Source of the DNA: Bacillota bacterium
GTDB lineage: Bacteria > Bacillota > Clostridia > Christensenellales > JAEXRW01
Length of the DNA stretch: 64,000 nucleotides
Direction: 5' to 3'
NCBI GenBank assembly: GCA_023454175.1
Contig: JAEXRW010000020.1
Location: 1 to 64,000 of the forward strand
Shown here: in pieces, positions 17,414-25,338 of the stretch
Layout: each line of letters begins with the position of its first letter
Numbering within the stretch: the first letter of the stretch is position 1
Notes under the pieces: model-generated
The model's database searches: none
Told to the model about the DNA's origin: nothing
Seen by the model: only the letters and a program-made list of their open reading frames with translations
Program-made: the position numbers and the translations under genes

Positions 17414-18244
17414 TTACACCGGCAAGCAGTAGTATGGGATGAGCCTGCTTGGGGTAAACCCCAGCTTATGCGCCAGGTTGTATGAGGCCGTGTTTTCGTG
17501 CCTGCACGCCCACACCGGTTCCAGGCCCCGCTCCAGGCAATATTGAATGAGTGCCGCACACGCGTGCAGCGCGTATCCCCTGCCCCGGAATTTCTCCTCC
17601 GTTTGGATTCCTATTTCCAGTTGCCCGTCCATCACGAATGCGGAAAACGCGGTGGACGCCGCCTCCCCGTCTGCCAAAACGGTAAACCCCGCTCCCTCGG
17701 TTAGAAAATGATCCGCGTCTTTCCAGAAATATTCGGGCGAAACCCCGCCGCTCAGCCCTTGGTAGATTTCCTTTGTGGTACGGATGACGGTATGTTCTTC
17801 GGGGTTGAATACGCCGAACGTCGCCTCGAATTTCTCCCTGTCAAAAGCGAAATTCGCCCGCACAAATTCCATAACCTTGCTCGCAGTATCCGCTGGTTGA
17901 ACGGCTGTACCCTTCTTCACGAGATCCGGCCCCAGCGCCTTCTCGACTTCATCGTTCCACCCATCAGGGTATACCTGCAGCCATTCGTTTTTATCCCTCA
18001 CCCCGGCTTTGTTCAGCATGTAATCCTCCAGCCATTCCGCAGGTACTTTAGATGCATCCCCGAAAAGCAGCGACATCCCGTACCCGTGTGCGATAAGGAA
18101 CGCAAATGGATTGTTGACGTCATCCACATATACCTGTCCCGGCATGATCCCCCGCAGCACCGCCCGCGCAAAAAGCGTGTTAATGGGCAGTTCTAGCAAG
18201 GGCGATAGTGCGATTTCATAGTCTTTTTCGTTGAGTTGTATCAT
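17414..18244 (-). CDS. GNAT acetyltransferase, ZmaR-like (GNAT_acetyltran family)
   Basis: The 276-residue cytoplasmic enzyme has a long non-catalytic N-terminal region (about 1-150). A C-terminal GNAT fold follows, with the acetyl-CoA loop EEKFRGRGYALHACAAL and the closing strand HENTASYNLAHKLGF. The layout matches the family that contains zwittermicin A resistance protein ZmaR, an antibiotic N-acetyltransferase, but most members have no known substrate. It is a lone gene between terminators. Resistance is a possibility only. Confidence 0.8.
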   Translation of the reverse strand: MIQLNEKDYEIALSPLLELPINTLFARAVLRGIMPGQVYVDDVNNPFAFLIAHGYGMSLLFGDASKVPAEWLEDYMLNKAGVRDKNEWLQVYPDGWNDEVEKALGPDLVKKGTAVQPADTASKVMEFVRANFAFDREKFEATFGVFNPEEHTVIRTTKEIYQGLSGGVSPEYFWKDADHFLTEGAGFTVLADGEAASTAFSAFVMDGQLEIGIQTEEKFRGRGYALHACAALIQYCLERGLEPVWACRHENTASYNLAHKLGFTPSRLIPYYCLPV

Positions 18245-18278
18245 TTCATTTCCTTCTTGTTATAAAAATATCTTTTGC

Positions 18279-19155
18279 TCAGCCGTCGCACTCTTCGTTC
18301 TCGTCCACATATTCGCCTTCATCTGTTTTTTCTATCTTATTTGTACTCAGCTCCATACGGTAACTGCCAATATAATAGTAGTTTTCTCTGTCGCCGGATA
18401 CCTGATAGCTGAAATATATCCATCCGTCCTTTACTTGATCTATATCCACATAGATTCCGTTCCAATCGTTGCCGATCTCTTTGGCTACTGCTTTTGCATC
18501 TGGTATATTGATCTCTATCGTTTCCGGCTTTTTTTCGCAGGCGCTGTCTGTTATATAAATGTTGCTGTTGCTATGAAACGAAGTGGTAAAAATACATGAC
18601 CCCATCTTTGAAATATCTGCTCATCCCTCTATAATTCAGCCTCTGTTTTGAACTGCCATCCAGGTTGCATCGGGTAGTCACCCATACTCCAAGGTCAGTA
18701 GTGGTATCGACATATAGATATTGGTCTGCAAAGCTGAAGCCAAAGCCACTTATCCCGAGGTATTCATCCGTTGTCCCGTCACCTTTTTTGCGATGCAGCT
18801 CGTAATTACCCCAAATGGCCTCATTTGAATGGACCAGATAATAGACCCACTCGTTATACTCACCCGTTGAGAAATTTAACTGTCCTTCTTCCGGTGTTGG
18901 GGTCGCCGGAAAAGTTGCAGTATTTGTTGAATCGATTGTTTCTGGTGAACGGGTTTCAGATACCTGCACGGTATTTGGCTCAATTAATGGACTGGGAATG
19001 GCGGGTGCAGTTGAACTGATGGATGATACGATTGGGTTTGGAGGTTTTGTTCCTGAAGGTTCACTTGTGGCAATGATTTCTTTGGGAATGCTGGAACATC
19101 CGATAAAGGTCAAAATAATAAATAGGACAGACAGAATACCTACGATGCGTTTCAT
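18279..19155 (-). pseudogene. Frameshifted lipoprotein with DUF5050-like C-terminus
   Basis: The 5' frame (19155-18571) encodes a lipoprotein signal (lipobox TFIGC), a Ser/Thr/Pro-rich linker and the first part of a beta-propeller-like domain. The 3' frame (to 18279) carries its continuation (IYITDSACEKKPETIEINIP). Removing one base from the A5 run at 18588-18592 (T5 on the coding strand) rejoins them into one reading of about 290 codons without a stop. The family resembles the DUF5050 lipoprotein at 26425. Either a recent frameshift or a sequencing error in the homopolymer explains it. Confidence 0.75.
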
Positions 19156-19226
19156 CTACAAAACCCCCGCATATATTTACCAGTATTATTTCACTTTTGG
19201 CACTTCCTTGCAACGCCCGATAACAC

Positions 19227-19258
19227 AAAAACCGGTCAGGTCAACCCTGCCGGCTTTT
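19227..19258 (-). terminator. Terminator of the small membrane-anchored protein gene
   Basis: On the minus strand AAAAGCCGGCAGG, loop GTTGA, CCTGACCGGTTTTT, with one mismatch. Confidence 0.85.
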
Positions 19259-19280
19259 GTATTAAATATTTGAACGTACT

Positions 19281-19691
19281 CTACTGCTTCGTCAGGCTCT
19301 TGTACAGTTCCCGTGTCTTATCCGGTGTCGTCTCGTTGAGCAGGATGTGGCCGTTCTTCAGTTTCACCAGGATGCACGGCGGCTGGTCCCGTTTCGCCAG
19401 GTAGCACGAGCACGGCCCGTACCCCTGCACGTTGAACGATCCGTTGATGCTTACAGCCGTATCCGAACCCTCGATCTTCTTCTCCACCTGCGGGATCCCA
19501 TCCAGTAACTCTATGCTGAGGACTTCGCTCAAATCCACCTGCTGTCCGTACGGCGCCTGGATGTTCAGCGTATTGCCGGATATCGTCACCTGGTTTTCCA
19601 CCTGCCTCGTCAGCATGATGACGAGAAACGCGCCGACGATCGCTACCGCCGCGCATATTATGATGATCCTTGTCATTTTGCTTTTGTTCAT
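19281..19691 (-). CDS. Small membrane-anchored protein with a possible PH-like domain
   Basis: The 136-residue product has one N-terminal membrane helix (about residues 6-26) and an extracytoplasmic beta-rich domain. Its final segment (HILLNETTPDKTRELYKSL) resembles the end of bacterial PH-like domains, in which a helix follows the last strand. Two cysteine pairs occur nearby (GPCSCYL, QPPCI). No enzyme motif is seen. The ATG at 19691 is used; an in-frame GTG at 19706 is possible. It follows purN after 140 bp of repeat DNA and ends in a terminator, so it may be the last gene of the pur transcript. The domain call is tentative. Confidence 0.6.
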   Translation of the reverse strand: MNKSKMTRIIIICAAVAIVGAFLVIMLTRQVENQVTISGNTLNIQAPYGQQVDLSEVLSIELLDGIPQVEKKIEGSDTAVSINGSFNVQGYGPCSCYLAKRDQPPCILVKLKNGHILLNETTPDKTRELYKSLTKQ

Positions 19692-19769
19692 CTTCTGCAA
19701 CCCCACCGCAACGAAGTAATCTTTTATAATTGCTTATACCGGTTCGCTTCATTCCCGCTTCAATTATTA

Positions 19770-19847
19770 GCCCCCGCAGGGCCATATGATCATGCCCGTG
19801 AGGGCATTCCGCAACTCTCAACTCTCAACTTTCAACTCTCAACTATC
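19770..19847. repeat. Composite repeat after purN
   Basis: In the sense of purN: heptamer tract (TTGAGAGT-like), GCGGAAT, GCCC/GGGC hairpin, ATGATCATAT, then GCCC/GGGGC hairpin. The tract covers the last two codons and TGA stop of purN. Confidence 0.8.
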
Positions 19848-20455
19848 TTGACTCTTCTTCCCTCGATCTTCAATCTTCCTTCGACCAGCAGTTTAACGGC
19901 TGCCGGCAGCAGCTTGTGTTCCTTCTCCAGCACCCGCGCCGCCAGTGTGTGCGCGTCGTCGTCATCCAGCACCGGCACCGTCTCCTGCAATATGATCGGC
20001 CCTGTGTCCGTCCCCTCGTCCACGAAATGTACTGTGGCTCCGGAAACCTTCGCCCCGTATTCCAGTACAGCCGAGTGAACGCGCTCCCCGTAGTACCCCT
20101 TCCCGCAAAAGGAGGGGATCAGCGCGGGGTGTATGTTCACTATGCGGTTGGGGTAGCGACTCACGACTTTCTGTCCGAGAATGCTGAGATATCCAGCCAG
20201 AACGATATAGTCTATCTTGTTTTCCTGTAATGCAGATATAACTGCGTCCTCGAATGCGTCCCGTGTTTCATATGCCTTCGGCGGGATCACCCGGGTGGGG
20301 ATGCCGTGGTTTTTCGCCCGCTCCAGCGCGTATACGCCTTCCTTGCTGGAGACCACGAGCGCGATGCGCGCGCCGATCTCCCCGCTTTCACACGCGTCGA
20401 TCAGCGTCTGCAGGTTGGAGCCGCCGCCCGATACCATCACGCAGAGGGCGGGCAT
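19832..20455 (-). CDS. purN: Phosphoribosylglycinamide formyltransferase
   Basis: The 207-residue folate-dependent GAR transformylase carries out step 3 of purine synthesis. Motifs are MVSGGGSNLQ at the N-terminus, VNIHPALIPSF with the catalytic Asn and His, and VDEGTDTGPI with the catalytic Asp. The ATG at 20455 overlaps the end of purM by 19 bp and has GGAG upstream, indicating coupled translation. The extended frame to 20485 lies wholly in purM. The C-terminal VES and stop are encoded by the heptamer tract. Confidence 0.96.
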   Translation of the reverse strand: MPALCVMVSGGGSNLQTLIDACESGEIGARIALVVSSKEGVYALERAKNHGIPTRVIPPKAYETRDAFEDAVISALQENKIDYIVLAGYLSILGQKVVSRYPNRIVNIHPALIPSFCGKGYYGERVHSAVLEYGAKVSGATVHFVDEGTDTGPIILQETVPVLDDDDAHTLAARVLEKEHKLLPAAVKLLVEGRLKIEGRRVKIVES

Positions 20456-21474
20456 AGCTCCACTCTCCTTTCGCCTTCCGTGCATGTGCCGATGATGTAG
20501 GCGTGCTCACCGAGTTGTATGGCGTCTTCCACGATGCTGTCCGCTTCCTCTTTCGGTACGGCCAGCACCATCCCGACGCCCATGTTGAAGATATTGTACA
20601 TCTCGTCCATCGGTACCCCGCCCTCGCTGGAGATCATCCGGAAGATCTCGTGCACCGGCCAGCTCCCCTTTGTGATGCTGGCCTGTATGCCCTTGGGCAG
20701 CATCCGCGGGATGTTCTCGGTGAATCCCCCGCCCGTGATATGCGCGATACCCTTGATATCGTATTTCTGGATCAGGTTTAAGATGGTCTGCACATAGATG
20801 CGTGTCGGCCGCAGCAGTTCTTCGCCCAGTGTGCAGCCCAGCGCCTCGACCCGCACGTTGATGTTGGATTTGTCCAGCAGGAAAGCCTTTCGGATCAGCG
20901 AATACCCGTTGCTGTGGCACCCGCTGGATCCCAGTCCGACCAGCACGTCCCCGGCTTTGATGTTCTTGCCGTTGATGAGCTTGGCTTTGTCCACCACGCC
21001 CACGGCGAATCCCGCCACGTCATACTCGTCGCTGTTGTAAAAGCCCGGCATCTCCGCCGTTTCCCCGCCGATGAGCGCGCAGCCCGCGTCCTGGCAGCCC
21101 GCCGCCATCCCCGCCACGATCTCCCCGGCCTGGTTGGGGTTCAGCCTTCCGGTGGCGATGTAATCCAGGAAAAAAAGCGGCCGCGCCCCGTGGCAGACGA
21201 TATCGTTGGCGCACATCGCCACGCAGTCGATCCCGATGGTATCATGCCTCCCCATGGAAAAGGCCACCTTCAGCTTCGTCCCCACGCCGTCCGTTCCCGC
21301 CACCAGCACCGGCTCGCCCTTGAGCGCGTCCCTGTCCAGCGCGTAAAATCCCCCGAAGGATCCCAGGTTGGTCAATACGTTCTTGTCAAATGTCTTTGCA
21401 ACGCTCTTCTTCATCAATGAAACGGCTTTGTAGCCCGCCTCCACGTCTACGCCCGCGTCCCTGTATTTGGTCAT
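20437..21474 (-). CDS. purM: Phosphoribosylformylglycinamidine cyclo-ligase
   Basis: AIR synthetase (step 5), 345 residues, the usual length. Recognisable are the ATP/substrate loop GTDGVGTKLKVA, CANDIVCHGARPLFFLDYIA, GGETAEMPGFY and HITGGGFTENIPRML. The start at ATG 21474 has AGGAGA seven bases upstream; the longer open frame to 21657 is not used. It lies 110 bp after the four-helix-bundle gene and overlaps purN. Confidence 0.97.
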   Translation of the reverse strand: MTKYRDAGVDVEAGYKAVSLMKKSVAKTFDKNVLTNLGSFGGFYALDRDALKGEPVLVAGTDGVGTKLKVAFSMGRHDTIGIDCVAMCANDIVCHGARPLFFLDYIATGRLNPNQAGEIVAGMAAGCQDAGCALIGGETAEMPGFYNSDEYDVAGFAVGVVDKAKLINGKNIKAGDVLVGLGSSGCHSNGYSLIRKAFLLDKSNINVRVEALGCTLGEELLRPTRIYVQTILNLIQKYDIKGIAHITGGGFTENIPRMLPKGIQASITKGSWPVHEIFRMISSEGGVPMDEMYNIFNMGVGMVLAVPKEEADSIVEDAIQLGEHAYIIGTCTEGERRVELCPPSA

Positions 21475-21584
21475 CTCGGCTCTCCTTCTCATAAGGTCAA
21501 CCGGCCGTTCTTTCCCTAGCGTCCTCGAACCGGTTGCTCGCTTTTTCAATATTCCAATAACCCTGAGGCTCTGATATCTGTTCC

Positions 21585-21947
21585 TCAAACTCCTCCAGGT
21601 TTTTCGCTCTTCGTCGTCTTCACGATCGCATGCAGGATCCGCTTCAGCTCCGCACACTCATCCGTTATGCTTGTCCCTTCCGGACCTTCAAGGTAATTGC
21701 TTTTGACCAATAACTCGATCCAATACTCCGTCTCCGTGGCCTCTTTCAGAGCGATATTCATCTTCGATAAAAAGTCTTTCCTGCTCTGCGCTTGTACAGC
21801 CTCTCTGACATTTGCCCCGATACTCGTCCCACTTTTTAATAGCTGCTTGGATAAGACATACTCTCGTTTTGTGTCACAAAGGGATTTATACAGTTGGACG
21901 ATTCTAAGCGCAAAGTCAGTACTTTTTTGTACAACGATGTTCTCCAC
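21585..21947 (-). CDS. Four-helix-bundle protein (23S rRNA intervening-sequence / Avd family)
   Basis: The 120-residue all-helical product matches the S23/IVP family in length and sequence. Markers are a helical start with IVQLYKSL, the loop SGTSIGANVREAVQAQS and the paired-helix segment KEATETEYWIELL. Family members arise in rRNA intervening sequences, in diversity-generating retroelements (Avd) and as orphans. No reverse transcriptase or rRNA is near, so this is an orphan. It sits in the purF-purM gap, on the same strand, with GTGGAG before the ATG, so it should be expressed with the pur genes. A heptamer tract lies right upstream. Confidence 0.88.
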   Translation of the reverse strand: MENIVVQKSTDFALRIVQLYKSLCDTKREYVLSKQLLKSGTSIGANVREAVQAQSRKDFLSKMNIALKEATETEYWIELLVKSNYLEGPEGTSITDECAELKRILHAIVKTTKSEKPGGV

Positions 21948-21958
21948 TCTGAATCGCT

Positions 21959-21993
21959 CCCTTAATTCTCAATTCTCAATTCTCAATTATTTA
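21959..21993. repeat. Heptamer tract after purF
   Basis: Three to four AATTGAGA-like units read in the sense of purF, starting at its TAA stop and running to just before the four-helix-bundle gene. Confidence 0.75.
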
Positions 21994-23402
21994 ACGCGTT
22001 CAAGCAGATCTTTCCCCACGCATTCCATTTCTATCTCCATCGGATATTCCCCCGTAAAGCATCCCGTGCAGAATCCCGATGTAGCCCCGTGCACCGTCTT
22101 GTGCAGGTCCTGCGTGTTCAAATACCCCAGCGAATCCGCGCCGAGTATCTTGCGGATGCCTTCCACGGTGTTCGTCGCCCCGAGTAATTGCTCCCGGTTG
22201 GGCGTGTCGATGCCGAAATAGCACGGCGAACTGACCGGTGGGGAGGAGATGCGCATGTGCACTTCCTTCGCGCCCGCGTTGCGCAGCATTTCCACGATCT
22301 TTTTGGATGTCGTCCCTCTGACTATCGAATCATCTATCAATACAATGCGTTTGCCTGCCACGTTCCGCCGTAATGCGTTGAGTTTGATCTGGACTCCTTT
22401 TTCCCGCATAGATTGGTCGGGTTGTATAAACGTCCTGCCCACGTACCGGTTTTTGACCAGGCCGTCGCCGAAGGGGATGCCCGATTCCGCAGCATATCCC
22501 ATCGCCGCCGTCAGGGCGCTGTCAGGCACGCCGATGACCAGGTCAGCCTTGGCCGGGTGCGCCTTCGCCAGCAGTTTCCCCGCTTCATAGCGCGCCTGGT
22601 AGATGCTGATGCCGTCCATCGTGCTGTCCGTCCGGGCAAAATAAACGAATTCAAAGATGCATAGCGCGCTCTTCCCGCAGCCCTTCACGGTGTGGGTGCG
22701 CAGTCCGTTTTTATCGATGATCACGATCTCTCCGGGCATCACGTCCCGGATGAAATCGGCGCCCACCGCGTCCAGCGCGCACGTTTCGCTCGCCAGCACG
22801 TATCCGCCGTCCAGTTCCCCGATGCAAAGGGGCCGAATCCCGTTGGGATCCCGTACGCCGATGAGTGCGTCTTCCGTCATGATGGCCACGGCGTATGAGC
22901 CCGAGAGCTTGTCCATCGTCGCCTCGATGGCAGGGAGCAGGTCTGTTTCATATGCTTTTTTTGCGATGAGGCTGGCGATCACTTCACTGTCGTTGGTGGT
23001 CTGGAACATCGCGCCTTCTTCTTCGAGCTGGGAGCGCAGGATGTTTGCGTTTACGAGGTTCCCGTTGTGGGATAGGGCCAGGTACCCTTTTTTATACTTT
23101 ACGACCAGCGGCTGCGCGTTCACCACGTTGGAGCTTCCCGTCGTGGAATAGCGCACGTGTCCCACCGCGATCCGGCCCTTTTTCATGGCCGAGAGCCTGT
23201 CCTTGTCGAAGACCTCTGCCACCAGGCCCATTTCCTTGTAGTACTCCACGCCGTTCCCGTCCGTGATGGCGATGCCCGCGCTCTCCTGCCCCCGGTGCTG
23301 CAGCGCATACAGCCCGTAATAGCACGTATCCGCCAGGTCCGTCCGCTTCTTCGAGAAAACGCCGAACACGCCGCACTCTTCGTGCAGCCTGTCCTCGCTC
23401 AT
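21987..23402 (-). CDS. purF: Amidophosphoribosyltransferase
   Basis: The 471-residue enzyme commits PRPP to purine synthesis. The start at 23402 gives MSEDRLHEECGVFG. Cys10 is the glutaminase nucleophile exposed after removal of a nine-residue propeptide, as in the Bacillus-type enzyme. The PRPP loop is VLIDDSIVRGTTS. Late cysteines (GFCTGC) fit the Fe-S cluster form, which makes the enzyme oxygen-sensitive. It lies 270 bp after purC, a gap filled with hairpins. Confidence 0.97.
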   Translation of the reverse strand: MSEDRLHEECGVFGVFSKKRTDLADTCYYGLYALQHRGQESAGIAITDGNGVEYYKEMGLVAEVFDKDRLSAMKKGRIAVGHVRYSTTGSSNVVNAQPLVVKYKKGYLALSHNGNLVNANILRSQLEEEGAMFQTTNDSEVIASLIAKKAYETDLLPAIEATMDKLSGSYAVAIMTEDALIGVRDPNGIRPLCIGELDGGYVLASETCALDAVGADFIRDVMPGEIVIIDKNGLRTHTVKGCGKSALCIFEFVYFARTDSTMDGISIYQARYEAGKLLAKAHPAKADLVIGVPDSALTAAMGYAAESGIPFGDGLVKNRYVGRTFIQPDQSMREKGVQIKLNALRRNVAGKRIVLIDDSIVRGTTSKKIVEMLRNAGAKEVHMRISSPPVSSPCYFGIDTPNREQLLGATNTVEGIRKILGADSLGYLNTQDLHKTVHGATSGFCTGCFTGEYPMEIEMECVGKDLLERVK

Positions 23403-23552
23403 GTTCCGGTTTTGAAATGCACAGCCCACTTCTTATTCCAGCCTTCCTTGTTACCGTCCTGCAGTATTATTCGCTCTCCCCAATGATTTTCAGGCAGCGT
23501 TTTTCAACTCTAAGCACAATATTAGCATCAGCTACGAGCAAAATTAAAATCC

Positions 23553-23585
23553 ATGCCGAGTTGCGGCGTGTACGTAACTCGGCAT
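23553..23585. repeat. Conserved-loop hairpin, copy 1 (purC-purF gap)
   Basis: ATGCCGAGTT, loop GCGGCGTGTACGT, AACTCGGCAT, a perfect 10-bp stem. The same 13-nt loop and stem length recur at 42980-43012 with an unrelated stem sequence. Confidence 0.85.
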
Positions 23586-23594
23586 ACCTTAAAG

Positions 23595-23668
23595 GCAGGG
23601 GGGTATCCGAGCGGCCGCACCTGCAAGGTGCAGCGAGGTATCTAGGGGGGACTGCCTAAGTCCCCCAT
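23595..23668. repeat. Further hairpins in the purC-purF gap
   Basis: GCACCTTGCAGGTGC and GGGGGACT/AGTCCCCC stems just downstream of purC. With the conserved-loop hairpin they form three successive stems inside the pur operon. None has a T-run long enough for a confident terminator. Confidence 0.6.
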
Positions 23669-23674
23669 GGAATA

Positions 23675-24382
23675 TTACGCTCCCATCAATCTATGTAATA
23701 CCTCTTGATACGCCTCTTCCACACTCCCCAGGTCCCTGCGGAAGCGGTCCTTGTCCAGTTTCTCCCCCGTCTTCGTATCCCAGAAACGGCAGGTGTCGGG
23801 GGATATTTCGTCCGCCAGGATGATCTTGCCCTGGTACCGGCCAAATTCCAGTTTGAAGTCGATCAGTTCGATGTTCATGTCCTTCAGGTATGTGCTCAGG
23901 ATCTCATTCACCTTCATGGAGTACTTCGCGATGTCCGCCATCTCCTCTTTGGTGGCCAGCCCCATCGCCGCGATGTGGTAGTCGTTGATCATCGGGTCTC
24001 CCAGTTCGTCGTTCTTGTAGCAATATTCTAATACGGTGGTCTTCATCTTTGTGCCCTCGGGAAGGCCCAGCCGCTTGCTCAGGCTCCCCGCCGCGATGTT
24101 GCGTACGATGACTTCCACCGGTACTATTTTTACGTGTTTAACGAGGGTCTCGCGTTCGGATAGTTCCTCGACGAAATGCGTGGGGACGCCGTTTTTCTCC
24201 AGCAGTTTGAAAAGGTGGTTGGATACCTTGTTGTTCACCACGCCCTTGCCCACGATGGTCCCGCGCTTCAGCCCGTTAAATGCCGTCGCGTCGTCCTTGT
24301 AATCCACGATGAAAAGGTCCGGGTCGTCCGTAGAATAAACCTTCTTGGCCTTGCCCTCGTACACCATGTCCAGCTTTTTCAT
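23675..24382 (-). CDS. purC: Phosphoribosylaminoimidazole-succinocarboxamide synthase
   Basis: SAICAR synthetase, 235 residues, single-domain bacterial type. Motifs are YEGKAKKVYSTDDP at the start, VPVEVIVRNIAAGSLSKR and LIDFKLEFG, plus DEISPDTCRFWD near the end. The ATG at 24382 begins MKKLDMVYEGK as in homologues; a GTG at 24394 is less likely. It is second in the cluster, 280 bp after purE, with composite repeats between. Confidence 0.97.
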   Translation of the reverse strand: MKKLDMVYEGKAKKVYSTDDPDLFIVDYKDDATAFNGLKRGTIVGKGVVNNKVSNHLFKLLEKNGVPTHFVEELSERETLVKHVKIVPVEVIVRNIAAGSLSKRLGLPEGTKMKTTVLEYCYKNDELGDPMINDYHIAAMGLATKEEMADIAKYSMKVNEILSTYLKDMNIELIDFKLEFGRYQGKIILADEISPDTCRFWDTKTGEKLDKDRFRRDLGSVEEAYQEVLHRLMGA

Positions 24383-24439
24383 TTTCTTCTGCACCCTTTC
24401 AAAATATATTAAATTTCATCTCTCTTTCAGGGTTCCCTG

Positions 24440-24668
24440 TAAATATTGGGCGGTGTTCCCCCGTAAGGGCATTAATCGTCCCTGCCCCCGCAGGGCCATT
24501 TTTTCATGCCCGAAAGGGCATTCCGCAATTGTACATTGTACATTTTGCATTTACCCCCTGCATGGCTCCCCTATTAGGGGAGCTGCCCATGCGATCCTTG
24601 GATCGCTTTGGGCTGAGGGGTTTCCCCCCGCAGGTAATTCTCCATTCTCAATTTTCAATTCTCAATTA
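24440..24668. repeat. Composite repeat between purE and purC
   Basis: In the sense of purE: heptamer tract at the stop, CTGCGGGGG, AACCCCTCAGCCC, a copy-specific stem (GCGATCC/GGATCGC), conserved hairpin CTCCCCTAATAGGGGAG, a second tract (TGTACAAT units), GCGGAAT, then two GC-rich mini-hairpins. It is the most complete composite in the window. Confidence 0.85.
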
Positions 24669-25163
24669 GATTTTAGCTACTTCCGCCTGGATCTTCTCGT
24701 TGCGCTCTTCCACCTTCATCGCCAGCACCTTTTTGTGCTGCACCAGCGCGTCCGTGAGCATGGGGTATTTCAGCGCCAGCATCTGCACCGCCAGCAGGCC
24801 CGCATTCTCCCCCGCGTCGATGCCCACCGTCGCCACAGGGATGCCCGGCGGCATCTGCACCGTGGATAGGAGCGCGTCCATCCCGTCCAGCGCCGTGCTT
24901 TTCACAGGGATGCCGATCACGGGCAGCGTGGTGTGCGCGGCGATCACGCCCGCCAGGTGGGCAGCCTTTCCGGCCGCGGTGATGATGACCTCTATGCCGT
25001 TGTTCATGGCGTTTTTGGCAAAATCCGCCGCCGCGTCCGGCGTCCTGTGCGCCGATAGCACGCGGACGTCATACGCCACGCCGAAAAATTTCAATGCGCG
25101 TATCGTCCCCTGGACGATGGTGAAATCGCTGTCGCTTCCCATCAGTACCGCCGCTTTGGGCAT
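24666..25163 (-). CDS. purE: N5-carboxyaminoimidazole ribonucleotide mutase
   Basis: The 165-residue class I PurE is first in the purE-C-F-M-N cluster. It shows MGSDSDFTIVQ (substrate loop), LSAHRTPDAA, AGKAAHLAGVIAAHTTLPVIG and MPPGIPVATVGID. Class I PurE normally needs PurK, but no purK is in the window. GGAGG lies eight bases before ATG 25163. A sigma-A type promoter stands 40 bp upstream, so the cluster starts here. Confidence 0.97.
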   Translation of the reverse strand: MPKAAVLMGSDSDFTIVQGTIRALKFFGVAYDVRVLSAHRTPDAAADFAKNAMNNGIEVIITAAGKAAHLAGVIAAHTTLPVIGIPVKSTALDGMDALLSTVQMPPGIPVATVGIDAGENAGLLAVQMLALKYPMLTDALVQHKKVLAMKVEERNEKIQAEVAKI

Positions 25164-25201
25164 GGATGTTTCCTCCGGTAATATCAATGAAATAATAATT
25201 A

Positions 25202-25230
25202 ATTGTACCAGAACCATGCCCCACTTTCAA
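25202..25230 (-). promoter_or_regulatory. pur operon promoter upstream of purE
   Basis: TTGAAA and TACAAT separated by exactly 17 bp on the minus strand, giving a leader of about 30 nt. This is too short for a riboswitch, so any purine control would come from a repressor. No certain PurR-type box was recognised. Confidence 0.75.
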
Positions 25231-25284
25231 ATGCCAAAACCGATATATGCGCATAAACGTGCATCCATTTGAATGGATATAGTT

Positions 25285-25315
25285 GGAGGGAACCAGGTCA
25301 GACCTGATTCCCTCC
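25285..25315. terminator. Hairpin between the YaiI gene and purE
   Basis: GGAGGGAA-TCAGGTC/GACCTGG-TTCCCTCC forms a long stem about 25 bp after the YaiI stop. There is no clear T-run, so termination is uncertain. Confidence 0.55.
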
Positions 25316-25338
25316 ATGGTTACGGTGATTTATTCATT

